Below, one piece after another: positions 4,852 through 5,215 of a stretch of 5,215 nucleotides of DNA. Source of the stretch: a bacterium. GTDB lineage: Bacteria; Latescibacterota; UBA2968; UBA8231. Location of the stretch: positions 1 to 5,215 of the forward strand of contig JAQCJA010000367.1 of assembly GCA_027593305.1 (NCBI GenBank), written 5' to 3'. A program made the translations under genes and the position numbers. Every line of letters starts with the position of its first letter. The first letter of the stretch is position 1. Under the pieces are notes generated by a model. That model had not been told where the DNA came from and did no database searches. It saw only the letters and a list, made by a program, of their open reading frames with translations.

Positions 4852-5215
4852 GTGGAAGATAGGCTGAACCCGTTGCAAAAGCAACGCTGTGGCGGAGTCG
4901 TCCGACTGGGACATGGCGCCGGATTCTGCTTGTTTGTGGTGATCCTGGCGCACCCGGCGATCGCCGATCGCAACCTGGTCGCCGTGTTGGCGGGCGTCGC
5001 TGCTGTGTTGGCCACCGTGTGGCTCACGCCGCACCAGTGGCCTCCTGGTCCTGGCCGTTTGCCTGTTCTGGGCTGCTGGCTTGCCGCCGCGTGGCTGGGG
5101 GCATTGTTCAGTTCGGCGGCGGTCCACGGGGCGTGGCGTCTGCCGGCCCTGCTGCCGCCCGTGCTGTCCATCTGCCTCCTGTGGGTTGGCCCTCATGTCG
5201 GCCGCTCGAGGCGCG
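4852..5215 (+). CDS. Integral membrane protein, C-terminus beyond the window
   Basis: The open frame from GTG at 4852 encodes at least 121 residues (VEDRLNPLQKQR then hydrophobic) and runs off the right edge without a stop. An in-frame TGA at 4846-4848 excludes an earlier start; only a weak GAGAG lies upstream, and TTG at 4873 is an alternative. Hydrophobic spans are visible at roughly residues 22-35, 38-55, 70-88 and 95-110, consistent with a multi-pass inner-membrane protein. The segment LPALLPPVLSICLLWVG faintly recalls small predicted membrane proteins of the COG4648 type, but I would not assign that family. Its start lies 43 bp from the S18 start on the other strand, so the two share regulatory DNA. 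Confidence 0.65.
   Translation, partial: MEDRLNPLQKQRCGGVVRLGHGAGFCLFVVILAHPAIADRNLVAVLAGVAAVLATVWLTPHQWPPGPGRLPVLGCWLAAAWLGALFSSAAVHGAWRLPALLPPVLSICLLWVGPHVGRSRR
4856..4884 (-). promoter_or_regulatory. Candidate promoter of the S18-BMC operon
   Basis: On the minus strand TTGCTT (4879-4884) and TATCTT (4856-4861) stand 17 bp apart, matching the sigma-70 consensus at three and four of six positions. Initiation near 4849 would give an S18 leader of about 40 nt. The element lies inside the first codons of the divergent membrane-protein gene. A perfect palindrome, CGTTGC-AAAA-GCAACG (4871-4886), covers the -35 and could be an operator. Confidence 0.4.

Noticed and set aside
4809..5171. N-terminal extension of S18 to an ATG at 5171
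   Set aside because: The extra 121 residues are low-complexity, antisense to a hydrophobic reading frame, and S18 proteins do not carry such an extension.

Overview
The window is about 60% GC and densely packed. It reads as a Gram-negative-type bacterial chromosome: a probable NtrC-type two-component pair, a heptose-kinase-like GHMP kinase and a bacterial microcompartment (BMC) shell protein. The sequence alone does not fix the phylum. The ribosomal protein S18 is diverged and cysteine-free, which argues against an ordinary enteric or pseudomonad. I see no mobile element, tRNA, rRNA or CRISPR array.

Left part (1-1166, minus strand): a histidine kinase without a sensor domain and a response regulator overlap by 4 bp. 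The regulator runs off the left edge just as its linker to a probable sigma-54 AAA+ domain begins. A 122-bp divergent intergenic region (1167-1288) follows, with inverted repeats and a plausible promoter in each direction.

Middle (1289-3575, plus strand): a GHMP-family sugar kinase resembling D-glycero-D-manno-heptose 7-phosphate kinases, then a 115-bp gap with dyad symmetry. Next is an unrecognised 373-residue protein that starts at TTG and ends in an acidic helix followed by a lysine-rich tail.

Right part (4808 down to 3666, minus strand): a compact apparent operon of ribosomal protein S18, a BMC-H shell protein with a C-terminal Rho-N/SAP-like extension, and a small coiled-coil protein. 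It ends in an intrinsic terminator (3561-3593) that overlaps the 3' end of the convergent plus-strand gene. S18 has no ATG, GTG or TTG at its N-terminus; alignment and Shine-Dalgarno spacing both point to ATC at 4808. A divergent membrane-protein gene begins 43 bp away and runs off the right edge.

The most unusual content is the S18-BMC-coiled-coil operon. It joins a translation component to a microcompartment shell protein carrying a possible nucleic-acid-binding tail, with no enzyme or second shell gene visible nearby. Any functional link is inference from gene order, overlapping expression signals and domain type.
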